A stretch of DNA of 22,098 nt from a virus, in the IMG/VR virus record IMGVR_UViG_3300034093_000597, positions 1 to 22,098 of that record, one strand, 5' to 3'. Shown here in pieces: positions 1 to 8,603 of the stretch; position 1 is the first letter of the stretch; every line of letters begins with the position of its first letter. Below the pieces are notes generated by a model. It was not told the DNA's origin, did not search any database, and saw only the letters and a list, made by a program, of their open reading frames with translations. A program made the position numbers and the translations under genes.

Positions 1-777
1 GTCTACAGGGATAAACTTCAAGTTGATGCCAGGGAAGCTAAGACCTTCGCTTGCATCGCTGTCAGTTGCACCATTCACTCCGCTGTTGATTTGAACACCG
101 TAAGTTGAACCGCCTACTACCAACGCTTGTACTAGAACCGCGTAAGTGTCATATCCTACGAAAGCAACTAGGTCAGTCTTAGAAGTAAGGCCAGCAGTAG
201 CGAGTGAGTTGTACAAACGGAACGCCATCTCTTGTGCGTTTGTTACTGTGAATGCAGTTGCAAGTGGAGTGCCGCCTAGATTTGCATTGATGTAACCCGA
301 CCCGATTGTAGTAATAAAGCCATCCCAATAAGAACCGTTGTTTGACGTTGGAGCAGAAAGGCTACCCTTCCAAATGTTCTTGTCGATTTCCAAAGCTACC
401 TTAGCCAAGTAAACCTCCATGATTTTAGCCCATACTTCAGCAGGTTGTACTTCTTCCGAATGCGAACCAGCTCTCATTTTGGTAACGAAGAAACGGGTTT
501 CCAAATCTTTAGGACACCATTCATCGTTAATTTTTACCTTGCCCGGAGTAAGCGTTCTTTGAGTAAAGGTAGTATTACCAGTTGCATCAAAAGAACATCC
601 GTCTGCTTGGAAGAAAACCGATTGAGTAAGGATAGGTAGTTTAGATGGCCCTTTTACACCGGGCATTACTTCTACCAAATTCATCATTTTGGCTTTGTTG
701 ATAGTACCAGCCATCAAAGGGAAACGATTCTCCTCGATGTAAGCTACTAAGCCGTTTACGTTAAATGCACTTGCCAT
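1..777 (-). CDS. Probable major capsid protein, C-terminus cut by window edge
   Basis: An open frame starts at an ATG at 777 and runs without a stop to the left window edge, giving 259 residues of an incomplete protein. It begins MASAFNVNGLVAY and is a mixed alpha/beta, low-cysteine, Gly/Thr/Asn-rich sequence with no membrane segment, as expected for an HK97-fold capsid subunit. The call rests mainly on position: it follows the prohead protease and a scaffold-like gene, which is the usual protease-scaffold-capsid order. The leader is A-rich (AACATTTAAAAACTTAACAAA) with no Shine-Dalgarno, as is typical of highly expressed Bacteroidota genes. I cannot see the end of the protein, and I recognise the family by style rather than by a diagnostic motif. 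A minor head protein is the alternative. Confidence 0.75.
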   Translation of the reverse strand, partial: MASAFNVNGLVAYIEENRFPLMAGTINKAKMMNLVEVMPGVKGPSKLPILTQSVFFQADGCSFDATGNTTFTQRTLTPGKVKINDEWCPKDLETRFFVTKMRAGSHSEEVQPAEVWAKIMEVYLAKVALEIDKNIWKGSLSAPTSNNGSYWDGFITTIGSGYINANLGGTPLATAFTVTNAQEMAFRLYNSLATAGLTSKTDLVAFVGYDTYAVLVQALVVGGSTYGVQINSGVNGATDSDASEGLSFPGINLKFIPVD

Positions 778-803
778 TTTGTTAAGTTTTTAAATGTTAT
801 TTT

Positions 804-1400
804 TTAGTTTTTCTTACGTGTTTCTAGCCACCTATCAAGACCGTTTGCATCTTCTTTTTTGAAGTAATTCTTTACGGCTTTGGTTGGTGTTGCTGTTGGT
901 GTTGTGGCGAATTTCTCGAAAAGGTCAGCCATTTCGTTAACCGCTTTTCTCAAATTAGCGTTGTCAGCTTTGATGGCTTCATTCTCAAATTTGAGGTTGT
1001 TGATACGGTCACCAATTGAAGCGTTAATCTTCGCCATAACTGCTGCCTGTATTTCATCCATGTTGAATGCAGGCTTTTGTGCTGCCAATGTTGGAGCGTT
1101 TGGAGCAACCTCCATTTCTTCTACAACTATTTCAGCTTCGGGGGCTGGTATGATTTCAGTAATTAAACCAGCTTCAGTAGTTACCACGCTGCCGTCCTCT
1201 AGTTGGTGTGCTGCATCGGGTGCTGGTAGCAATTCGCCATCTGCTCCGATAACTTGAACCAATGCGCCTATGGCTACTTCGGGTTCAATACGTACTAGCG
1301 TGCCATCAATTAGTTTGGCATCCTCAAACTTCAATTCAGTAGCGAACAATAATTTCTTAATGTCGCCTAGTTTTGCCTTAATTGTGTTTTCTAAATTCAT
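804..1400 (-). CDS. Putative head scaffolding protein
   Basis: A 198-residue protein lies between the prohead protease and the capsid gene, the normal place of a scaffold. The first ~80 residues look beta-rich (a run of short strands around LEDGSVVTTEAGLITEI). Residues ~85-105 form a Pro/Glu/Ala-rich linker. Residues ~112-163 are a predicted amphipathic helix or coiled coil (KFENEAIKADNANLRKAVNE). The C-terminus is basic (FKKEDANGLDRWLETRKKN). Acidic, helical, low-complexity scaffolds with a basic C-terminal capsid-binding tail are common in HK97-like phages, so the role is an inference from composition plus position. There are no cysteines. The ATG at 1400 has no Shine-Dalgarno. It could instead be a capsid decoration or assembly factor. 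Confidence 0.6.
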   Translation of the reverse strand: MNLENTIKAKLGDIKKLLFATELKFEDAKLIDGTLVRIEPEVAIGALVQVIGADGELLPAPDAAHQLEDGSVVTTEAGLITEIIPAPEAEIVVEEMEVAPNAPTLAAQKPAFNMDEIQAAVMAKINASIGDRINNLKFENEAIKADNANLRKAVNEMADLFEKFATTPTATPTKAVKNYFKKEDANGLDRWLETRKKN

Positions 1401-1440
1401 AGGTTCGATTTTGTCTAAATAGATTTAATGCGCTTGGTGT

Positions 1441-2016
1441 TCAATTAGCTTCTAAAATTTCGCGCAATGCTGAAATAATGCGGCTATCAATATCGCGTTC
1501 GATAGCTTCGTCAAAGATGCCCTCCACGCTAAAACCGCGAAACGTGCCATCCTTAACTTTAGCCCAAACCGCATCGTTGTCTACTTTGAAAGACCCAAAC
1601 CAACTGCCATTTGGTAGCGTATCGTGACCGCTTGGAGTACCAATTCCACGTTCTTCATCTATTAGTATGCTCTCAAACATGAACACGCCATCCACGTCTT
1701 TCTCGTGCATCTCGTTTACCATCGAAAGCCTACCCTCGCGCATGAATTTGAACACGATTTTCTTAATGGTTTCAGCATTGAAAACAACGTAGTACTCTTC
1801 GCCTGTTTTAGACCGCCTAAAGATTGGCAGGTCGGCAACCATTAGCGCGCCCGATACTATGCGCTTTTCTTCGCTTTGGATTTTGAACGCTTGCCCGTGT
1901 TTTTGGAATGCAAGCCATTCGCGTTTGATTGCAGGATCGTCAACAAAGGATATTTTTTCCACCCTTGTTTCATCGTCCAACTCGTCAATAGTCATTTCTA
2001 CTAATCTCTTTTCCAT
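1441..2016 (-). CDS. Prohead serine protease, XkdF-like
   Basis: A 191-residue protein resembling the XkdF-like phage serine protease family (peptidase U35 type), which matures the prohead by cleaving scaffold and capsid N-termini. Features seen: the opening segment RVEKISFVDDPAIKREWLAF, then RIVSGALMVADLPIFRR (residues 52-68) and YYVVFNAETI (75-84), both typical of this family. His104 in NEMHEK and Ser163 in GTFRGFSVEG are the likely catalytic His/Ser pair. The GxSxxG context and the ~60-residue spacing fit herpesvirus-like prohead proteases. It lies 11 bases after the tape measure stop and ~40 bases before the scaffold gene. Normally a portal gene precedes this protease; here a tail gene does. 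Confidence 0.82.
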   Translation of the reverse strand: MEKRLVEMTIDELDDETRVEKISFVDDPAIKREWLAFQKHGQAFKIQSEEKRIVSGALMVADLPIFRRSKTGEEYYVVFNAETIKKIVFKFMREGRLSMVNEMHEKDVDGVFMFESILIDEERGIGTPSGHDTLPNGSWFGSFKVDNDAVWAKVKDGTFRGFSVEGIFDEAIERDIDSRIISALREILEAN

Positions 2017-2027
2017 TGCTTTAGTTT

Positions 2028-3929
2028 TTACCCACCTCCGAAAGTGGACTGTGATTCTATTTGGTTAATGTTTGCTTGCGACCCTGTGATTTGCGTTTCA
2101 ACTACATAGGCTTGCACTGGCTGTAGTTCAGCTTGCTGCGTGTTGCCTAATTGGGTCGTGTTGGTTGTGACTGGAGAGAATGATGGTGCGGATGTTGCGC
2201 CAATGCTGGATGCGGTTGGAGTAGATACCGACCCCCCACCTGGTGCGCTTGAAAGTATAGCGGTTGCCTGCGCTACTGAAGCTAAAACGGTTGCAATAGA
2301 TGTAGCAATAAATAATGGAGTGGCCACAAATGCACCCGGTCCCGTTGCTGTTGCCGAAGTAGTTGCGCCTGCAATCGCTTCTGATATTGACATAGCCGTG
2401 TTGATGGCTAATTGACCGATTGCAAAGGCTTTAGATGCAGCGGTTTGTTCACCTTGCGCCTGTGTAATAAGTTGCCCAATTGCACCAAGCCCCTGCGCTA
2501 CTTGCCCAGCAACCATAAGCCGCGCTTGTTTTACTTTCTTTTCTTCTTCTACCTTTTTGGCGTTGGCATCCTGTTGAACTTTAAGCAGGTCGGCTTCTGA
2601 TTTTTCAGCGTCAGATAACACCTTTGCATAATACTCCGATTCAATAGCGCCCTTTACAAGCATTCGCTCACGTAGGTACAAGTCCTCCGCTTCGGCTAAT
2701 TCTTCTGCGCGAAGTTGTGCATCGGCTTGGTTTTGAGTAATAGCTGCTACAACTGCCGCGTGTTTTAGTTCCTCCGCTTTTTGCGCACGTTCAATGTCTA
2801 GTGCTAGTTGCTCCTCTACTGTAACCGCCTTACGTTCTGCAATATATTCATCAATTAACTGCTCATTTGCCGCGCGTTTTTCAGCTATTTTATAATTGCT
2901 TTCTGCTATAGCTGCCTTTTCTTCTGCTAATTTTCTTTCAGCTTCTAGTTCTGCTTCCTTTTGTTCTTTTAGTCTAGCTAACCTTGCTGCATCTCGTTCC
3001 TTGTCCTTGGTATCCTGTTCATTTTTTAAGCCTTGTATTTCAGAATTAAGACTCTTTTCTCTTTTTAATCCTTCATTTTGAAGTTGGTAAACACGCACAG
3101 CGGCTTCGCTTGCAATCCTTTTTTCTTCTTCACCAGCGTCTACTTGTGCTGCTACATTGGCAGCTAATATTTTAGCTTTTTGTTCGGCAATTTTTAACTC
3201 TTGTGCAGCAACTTTTTCTTCAAATTCAGCGGCACGTTTAATGGCTTCAATTCGTTCTTCAGTAGACTTGTTTAGGTCGTCAGCAATTAGTCGTGCCTCT
3301 GTTATCTTTAAATTAGACTTTGCCCTTGTTTCAGTTAATTTACCTTCGGCAACTGCAACATCATTTAAGGCCTTTGCATTATTTACGGCTGCCGCTGTAT
3401 TTTCAACTAATCCAACGGTAAATGAATTAAAGGATTGTTTGATGTTATCAATTCCGCCCTTTAAGTCTAAGGTTAAAAAAGAACCAATAGCTTTAACAAA
3501 CCCAAGCCATCCGTCTATCAAATTGCTTACAACAGCACCAAGCCCAGCCATTGCAACACGTAAAGACTGCGCTCCCTTTTCGGTATTGGCAAAATATGCT
3601 ACCAACGTGCCAACTATAGCGACAAACGCACCTATACCCGTAGCAACTAATGCCACACGCACACCAACAAGTGAAGCCTTTACGGCATCAAATGAACCTT
3701 TTAACCCAACTACTGCTGTTGCCGCTTGTCCAATAGGCCCAGGTATTAAAGCCGCTGCATTTGCGCCTGCTGTAAAGCCTTGCCCCATAGACTTGCTAGT
3801 CTTATCAGTTTCGTCTTTTAAGTTCTTAACGCGAGTCTTTGTTTCATCGAGTTGCTTGTTTACGTTACCTAAACTTGCCCCCGATGGATTGACTTCAACG
3901 TCAATCATTATTTTCCTAGTTTCGGCCAT
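2028..3929 (-). CDS. Tail tape measure protein
   Basis: A 633-residue protein with the architecture of a tail tape measure protein, which sets tail tube length and is ejected with the DNA. The N-terminus (1-50) is polar and helical. Residues ~55-115 are Ala/Gly-rich and hydrophobic, with a likely membrane-active segment at 85-113 (VALVATGIGAFVAIVGTLVA). Residues ~200-480 are a long Lys/Glu/Ala-rich coiled coil. Residues ~485-570 form a second hydrophobic Ala-rich region, followed by a Ser/Thr/Gln-rich tail ending in STFGGG. By the rule of about 1.5 A per residue the tail would be near 95 nm (inference). It follows the large tail protein and directly precedes the head protease, an unusual junction. 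The antisense open frame over its N-terminal part is an artefact of this composition. Confidence 0.88.
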   Translation of the reverse strand: MAETRKIMIDVEVNPSGASLGNVNKQLDETKTRVKNLKDETDKTSKSMGQGFTAGANAAALIPGPIGQAATAVVGLKGSFDAVKASLVGVRVALVATGIGAFVAIVGTLVAYFANTEKGAQSLRVAMAGLGAVVSNLIDGWLGFVKAIGSFLTLDLKGGIDNIKQSFNSFTVGLVENTAAAVNNAKALNDVAVAEGKLTETRAKSNLKITEARLIADDLNKSTEERIEAIKRAAEFEEKVAAQELKIAEQKAKILAANVAAQVDAGEEEKRIASEAAVRVYQLQNEGLKREKSLNSEIQGLKNEQDTKDKERDAARLARLKEQKEAELEAERKLAEEKAAIAESNYKIAEKRAANEQLIDEYIAERKAVTVEEQLALDIERAQKAEELKHAAVVAAITQNQADAQLRAEELAEAEDLYLRERMLVKGAIESEYYAKVLSDAEKSEADLLKVQQDANAKKVEEEKKVKQARLMVAGQVAQGLGAIGQLITQAQGEQTAASKAFAIGQLAINTAMSISEAIAGATTSATATGPGAFVATPLFIATSIATVLASVAQATAILSSAPGGGSVSTPTASSIGATSAPSFSPVTTNTTQLGNTQQAELQPVQAYVVETQITGSQANINQIESQSTFGGG

Positions 3930-3932
3930 AGC

Positions 3933-6827
3933 TTAGATTTGAACGAGTATGTAAGTGAGGTATAATTTAACGGTGCTGTTGCCTGCTGTTGGGTTTGACA
4001 CTCCCGAAACAAACGCTTCTACATCTGCACCGTTTATTAGTTGGTTTGACGTTACTCCTGTACCTGAGGTTAGTGTGCTTGTGGAATATCGGTCTGTTGT
4101 GGCAAATAGGAATTGAACGGCAGTCCATCCAGCTTGTGGGTCGGTAGTTCCAACGGTTCTTATTAGTAGGTTTCCGCTAACTGCATAAGCTACCGTATTA
4201 AAATCTAAATACCCATCGCACCCCAACACTCGCAAATAGTATCCCGATGGAACTGTTATTCCAAAGGAAACAGGCGTTGTATTTAGTGCTAGTATTTGTG
4301 CGCTTGTCAATTCTAATGTTGCCACTTGCACCCCCCCATCTCCATTGATTGTAGTATTGTTTTGGGTAATGTTAAGGTTGCTCACTCCGATAGCGGTCAC
4401 GTTCTCCACGCCATCTGCTACCACGTTATTAGAACCGATTAGAGTGACGTTCTTACTTGCACCTACCCTGTTATTATCACCTTGCACAAAGAAACCCACA
4501 GCGTTGGGGCTTACCACGTTTTCGCGACCGACTACCTTACCTTGAAACGGTTCAAATTGGTTGCCGTTAAGTAGCCTTTTTGATGGGTTAAGTGGCGCAA
4601 GTTCTAATAGCCTGCCACTACCTAACGACTTACCGCTACCCATTGCCGCGCTTTTCTTTTCATCCATTACGATGTCACCAGCTTTGAATAGTTCTACTTT
4701 GGTAAGCCCTGTTTTGAACGGGTTGTAATCAATTACCTTGTTTAATCTGTAGTAGGTTTGGTCAATTAGTATGGTATCCCTAAAATCTAGCTGTTGAATG
4801 TCCAATTCAGTTAAGTAGAACATCGCTGTGATTAGCTTGCTATCCTTGCTTGCTAATTCTAAGAACTGCGCTTCGTGGTATTTCTTGAATAGGTTGTTGT
4901 TGGTTACTTGAACTGGACCAGTTGCCCCGTTGCCTTGATAGTAATACTCCTGTGATATCCCCCAATTTATATCTATTGTTGGGGTTATCGGGTTATCCCA
5001 ATGCCCAGCGTACGGATATTGGTCGTAATAAATTACTGTACCAGGAACTGTTTGATGCGCCCAACTAGGGCTACTATCCAACATCCCACCGTAGTAAAGT
5101 ATGCGAATGTTTGCATCCGTTTGTTTTGCCCCTTCGCTTATATCGGCATCGTATATCTTTGGAATGATTCGGCTACTAATGCCATCGTTTACTAGCGGAG
5201 TACCGCTAAACACAACGCTTGTTTCCTTTTTCTCAGGCACAAAGTCGTTGTCAATGTTTAGCGTCCTATGCCCGTATGCCTTTCCGTAGTTGCTTTGGAA
5301 TCGTTCGTTGTAATAGTCGCCATCCTCTGAATAGGTATAGACGTACTCACGCCCCGATAGCAAACCCATTGGCGTTACGCTTAGCTGCTTATCGCGTGCC
5401 AGCTTATACGTCCAATCCCTTAGTACACCGCTTGCATAGTAGTCATTACGGGTTTGAAATATGTAATGCCTATCTACTGTTTTGCTAGGCGTCATATACA
5501 AATTGAACATTTTTAGAATGCTCAAAAAGAAGTCTTTAATGGTCGTTTCGGGCATCCCGAAATTCATACGCACTAAGTCACCATAAGCCAATTCAGTATT
5601 AACCGCTGTCATTGATAGCGATGAACCTAGCAGTAAATCCACCCTGTAATTAACGGACACAGCGTTACCTCCTGTGCCCCCATATCTAACTTCAACTACA
5701 TCATATTGGTCAAGTATTACATCGGGAAATGTAAATGCAGAACCGCTATATACCATTGTTCCTATTGGGTCGCCAGCTTCAGAAATTGTTATGATACAAG
5801 TAACTGTACTAATCAACACACCATTCACGAACAAACGAACGTCAAACGGCAAAAATCCAGTTTGGTCAGGAACTGCGGTTCTTTGTTTTGATGAAAAGTT
5901 CATAAAACCGCTTATTTGGTAGGTGCTATTGTTGGCAATGTTTATTTGGCTTGTAGGCAAATAGTATTGATTGCTTTCATCCAAAGTAACCTGCTCCATA
6001 GCGTACAATGTTCCTGCGGCAAATGCTGGCCCAGAGTACATTTCAAAAGATGTTGTTCTTATCGCTTGCACTTCACGCAATAGCAAATCTTCGCTGGATA
6101 TTTCAAATCCACTAACCCACGGCAAACACAACCGTTCAAACGTGCCATCTGTAAAGAATGCGCCTTCATAGGTAGCGTCTGCATAGGCAAAAATTCTATT
6201 CCATAACTCTTTAACGTACAAAGCAGGACGAAGGTCAAGTACAGGGTAAGTACGCACTCCACTATTGTCAACAAGCGTAGTATTTCGCCCGTAGTCAATT
6301 AACGGATATACATAACCAACTCCAACTGGTGCAAACCATGTAGCCGATTGATTGCTTTCAGTAAGGTTATGGTTTAAGTCGCTAATGTCAATAATACGAT
6401 TTCCTGCATCATCTCGCCCGTTTAATTGTTGGTCACCCCATACTCCGAATATATCAATTAGCTTGCCTATGAAAACAACCTCGTATTCTATTAGCCCTTC
6501 AGTTATGCTAATCTTTCGCAGCTGCATAGACCCGTCTAGCTGTGGCAAACTGTTGTGCAATACTTGAACGCTTGCCTTTTTGTTTGGGTTAAAATTCGCC
6601 CCTATGTTTGGAAGGCTTGCATCGTATAGGTTAGCTATGTCAGCTTCAAATAGGTTGCCAAATAGCGTATTATTGTTTGCCGTACCTGCACACCGTATTG
6701 TTTTGGTGAACTCCGTTTGGCGTTTGTCGGGCTCACGTACATCACTAACCGCGTAATTGAACGAAAAGTCTGCACCCGATACTACGTCTAGTAAGTACCC
6801 TTCTACTAATACCTCTGTGCCTATCAT
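3933..6827 (-). CDS. Large tail/baseplate protein with repeat stalk and C-terminal head domain
   Basis: A 964-residue virion protein. Residues 1-130 hold a conserved-looking N-terminal module (REPDKRQTEFTKTI near 31-44, NPNKKASVQVL at 80-90, YEVVFIGKLIDIFG at 115-128) that I associate with tail or baseplate proteins of Bacteroidota phages. The middle is beta-rich. Residues ~765-830 contain short repeats of the type GxNNxV (GDNNRVG at 783-789, then IGSNNVV and VTAIGVSN), like YadA-style or other trimeric beta-roll stalks. Residues ~830-964 form a compact C-terminal domain beginning TLELTSAQILALNTTPV, of a kind seen at phage fibre tips. It may act as tail hub plus receptor-binding fibre. It starts inside an ATGA overlap with the previous gene and lies just before the tape measure. 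The exact role is inferred. Confidence 0.65.
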   Translation of the reverse strand: MIGTEVLVEGYLLDVVSGADFSFNYAVSDVREPDKRQTEFTKTIRCAGTANNNTLFGNLFEADIANLYDASLPNIGANFNPNKKASVQVLHNSLPQLDGSMQLRKISITEGLIEYEVVFIGKLIDIFGVWGDQQLNGRDDAGNRIIDISDLNHNLTESNQSATWFAPVGVGYVYPLIDYGRNTTLVDNSGVRTYPVLDLRPALYVKELWNRIFAYADATYEGAFFTDGTFERLCLPWVSGFEISSEDLLLREVQAIRTTSFEMYSGPAFAAGTLYAMEQVTLDESNQYYLPTSQINIANNSTYQISGFMNFSSKQRTAVPDQTGFLPFDVRLFVNGVLISTVTCIITISEAGDPIGTMVYSGSAFTFPDVILDQYDVVEVRYGGTGGNAVSVNYRVDLLLGSSLSMTAVNTELAYGDLVRMNFGMPETTIKDFFLSILKMFNLYMTPSKTVDRHYIFQTRNDYYASGVLRDWTYKLARDKQLSVTPMGLLSGREYVYTYSEDGDYYNERFQSNYGKAYGHRTLNIDNDFVPEKKETSVVFSGTPLVNDGISSRIIPKIYDADISEGAKQTDANIRILYYGGMLDSSPSWAHQTVPGTVIYYDQYPYAGHWDNPITPTIDINWGISQEYYYQGNGATGPVQVTNNNLFKKYHEAQFLELASKDSKLITAMFYLTELDIQQLDFRDTILIDQTYYRLNKVIDYNPFKTGLTKVELFKAGDIVMDEKKSAAMGSGKSLGSGRLLELAPLNPSKRLLNGNQFEPFQGKVVGRENVVSPNAVGFFVQGDNNRVGASKNVTLIGSNNVVADGVENVTAIGVSNLNITQNNTTINGDGGVQVATLELTSAQILALNTTPVSFGITVPSGYYLRVLGCDGYLDFNTVAYAVSGNLLIRTVGTTDPQAGWTAVQFLFATTDRYSTSTLTSGTGVTSNQLINGADVEAFVSGVSNPTAGNSTVKLYLTYILVQI

Positions 6828-8086
6828 TGCGCTTGCGTGTAATCAGCCAATGCTGTTTTGAACTCCAACTCCAATTGGAAAACGCCATCCTGCACACCGC
6901 GTTTCAACTGCCATTTTTTGTCATCAATAGTTATGGCTACAAACTCCGACCCTTGCTCCATAAATGCAACGGGCGAAGTAACCAAACCATGTAACCAATT
7001 CCATTCGGCATCTGTGAGATTGTCGCTGCTAACGCTTATTGATGTGTCTAATCGCGTGTAGTATTCTGTGCGACCTCTTGAATCGTATGTGTAACCGTAT
7101 GCCCCTGCTGTACTTAGCTTGTTTTGCTGTTGTACAAATGTTTCGCGCTTAATGCTCTCTTCAAGTTGGCTCTTTAGTTTGAACGTGTAGGCATCAAACC
7201 CACCGTAAGGATTAAGCCAATGCAAGCGAATAGGCTCATACTTTGAACAGTTGGTTATATTGAAGGCAAAGGTCAGCGGAGTAGCCGACCCCGTAGATAA
7301 GAAGTCTACTTTGTATGATTGCACTCCTGTGAAGCTTGGAGGGCTTGCCATTAAGCTAAAGTCACGCGTCCCTATTCCAGCACGTACGCGATGGCGTGTA
7401 AACTCGTTACCAGCTACTGCAGGAAAGGCTGTAAATGATAGCCCAAACGGGTTAACTTGTAACGGGTCTAAGGTTAGCGGTGTGCCTTGCAAATTAGGCA
7501 ATGGGTATTTAGTTAGCTGCAGACTTATAGGTGCTTGCTCGTCCTTTGCTAGAAAGTGAACCCATTGGCTTTCTGCACTACCAATATCCCTAATAGTAGG
7601 GTTGTAACTTGTTAACGCTTTAGGGGCTGCGCCTTGAACAGATAGGTAGTCGTTTTGATTGTAGCTAATGAATGCAATGGTAGGTGCAACGCCATTAAAT
7701 AAGCATTTACGCGGCTTAGTGAATTGGCTTTTTGTTACCCATTTACCAGCTTCATACTTTTGTGATTTCCATGTGATAGAATACCATTGGATGCTGTTTT
7801 CACAAAGCCCCCACGGTGCATAGGTTGGCGTTTGTTTAGTGTGGTCATAGGACATAAAGCCTTGCATCACTCTAGAGGGGTCGAATACAACTCGCCTATT
7901 GCTATTTGCTCTAAATCGTAAAATGAATGTAGCCGCTAAAGTAGATACAGGCGTGTTGCCGTTAAACACTTCAACCTGCATACGCCAGTCGTTTAGCGTT
8001 CCACTTGTATCACTTTCGCGAACTACCCACGGGCTTTGATTGTAGGCAGGCGTGTATTCGCTTGGTTCTTGGTCAAATATCAGCAT
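6824..8086 (-). CDS. Putative minor tail / distal tail protein
   Basis: A 420-residue beta-rich, aromatic-rich protein with no signal peptide or membrane segment. Around residues 280-302 it has C-S-K-Y-E-P-I-R-L-H-W-L-N-P-Y-G-G-F-D, a motif I have met in tail proteins of Bacteroidota phages. The segment VVFDPSRVMQGF lies near residues 66-77. The C-terminal ~80 residues (after SISVSSDNLTDAEWNWL) resemble the receptor-like beta domain of tail tip components, but I cannot name a family. It sits between the head-tail completion gene and the large tail protein, and its TGA overlaps the next ATG (ATGA at 6824-6827), so the two are translationally coupled and probably partner in the tail tip. A distal tail (Dit-like) role is an inference from this order. 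Confidence 0.55.
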   Translation of the reverse strand: MLIFDQEPSEYTPAYNQSPWVVRESDTSGTLNDWRMQVEVFNGNTPVSTLAATFILRFRANSNRRVVFDPSRVMQGFMSYDHTKQTPTYAPWGLCENSIQWYSITWKSQKYEAGKWVTKSQFTKPRKCLFNGVAPTIAFISYNQNDYLSVQGAAPKALTSYNPTIRDIGSAESQWVHFLAKDEQAPISLQLTKYPLPNLQGTPLTLDPLQVNPFGLSFTAFPAVAGNEFTRHRVRAGIGTRDFSLMASPPSFTGVQSYKVDFLSTGSATPLTFAFNITNCSKYEPIRLHWLNPYGGFDAYTFKLKSQLEESIKRETFVQQQNKLSTAGAYGYTYDSRGRTEYYTRLDTSISVSSDNLTDAEWNWLHGLVTSPVAFMEQGSEFVAITIDDKKWQLKRGVQDGVFQLELEFKTALADYTQAQ

Positions 8087-8105
8087 AGCTGTAAATAGGC
8101 AAATT

Positions 8106-8603
8106 TTACCTACTGTTTATTGCGTCTATTTGATTGTTTAGAATAGCTAGAATGTCCTGTTCCATTGTATTAGCTAGTATTTGCTCCATGTCATCAAATA
8201 TGCCGCTTTTTACCACGTTAGTAAAGAAGTTTGTTCCTTCAGTACCGTAATACTTAATTTTTCTTTGAATTAGGTATGCAATGCTTTTAGCTTCACTTTC
8301 GCCAAATGCCGCGTCACTTTGTCCCCATCTTAACTTATCGCGTACGTTTTCATACGAAAGCCACTTAATAAGAGCGGAGAGAGGCACCACATGAGGATCT
8401 GTGCCCTCGTCTACATCATCCCAATAGTCTAGGGCATCTATGAACATACCCAGCCCGTTAGGCTTTATGTGCAGCGTTATGCTGCCCTTTAGGCTTCCGC
8501 TTGCGTTGGTGTTATTTGCGTCTAGGTTGTCGGCTAACCTTTGAATAATAAGGCCGCCAATCACTTCTAACTCGGCCGCTGTATTGGTGTACTTATTTGC
8601 CAT
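8106..8603 (-). CDS. Putative tail completion / HK97 gp10-like protein
   Basis: A 165-residue protein that reads like an HK97 gp10-type or other tail-terminator/head-tail joining protein. It has an N-terminal helix (AAELEVIGGLIIQRLADNL), a central GSITLHIKPNG strand pair, and a YWDDVDEGTDPHVVPLSALIKWL stretch resembling the GT-P-H element of gp10-like proteins. A C-terminal part, IKYYGTEGTNFFTNVVKSG, matches the common 'GT...FF/FL' ending where the last strand and helix pack. Such proteins close the tail tube or join it to the connector. Its ATG at 8603 lies inside the end of the frameshifted tail chaperone product, an 11-base overlap, so translation of the two is linked. The assignment is by resemblance and position. 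Confidence 0.55.
   Translation of the reverse strand: MANKYTNTAAELEVIGGLIIQRLADNLDANNTNASGSLKGSITLHIKPNGLGMFIDALDYWDDVDEGTDPHVVPLSALIKWLSYENVRDKLRWGQSDAAFGESEAKSIAYLIQRKIKYYGTEGTNFFTNVVKSGIFDDMEQILANTMEQDILAILNNQIDAINSR

Noticed and set aside
880-1257. A 125-codon plus-strand open frame opposite the scaffold gene
   Set aside because: Low-complexity Ala/Ser/Ile sequence, the usual antisense shadow of an Ala/Glu-rich gene.
3157-3936. A 259-codon plus-strand open frame opposite the tape measure gene
   Set aside because: It mirrors the Ala/Lys/Glu-rich coiled-coil coding; it has no domain and no neighbours on its strand.
6059-6298. A 79-codon minus-strand frame inside the large tail gene
   Set aside because: Out-of-frame shadow of a well-formed long gene; Cys-rich and without a start context.
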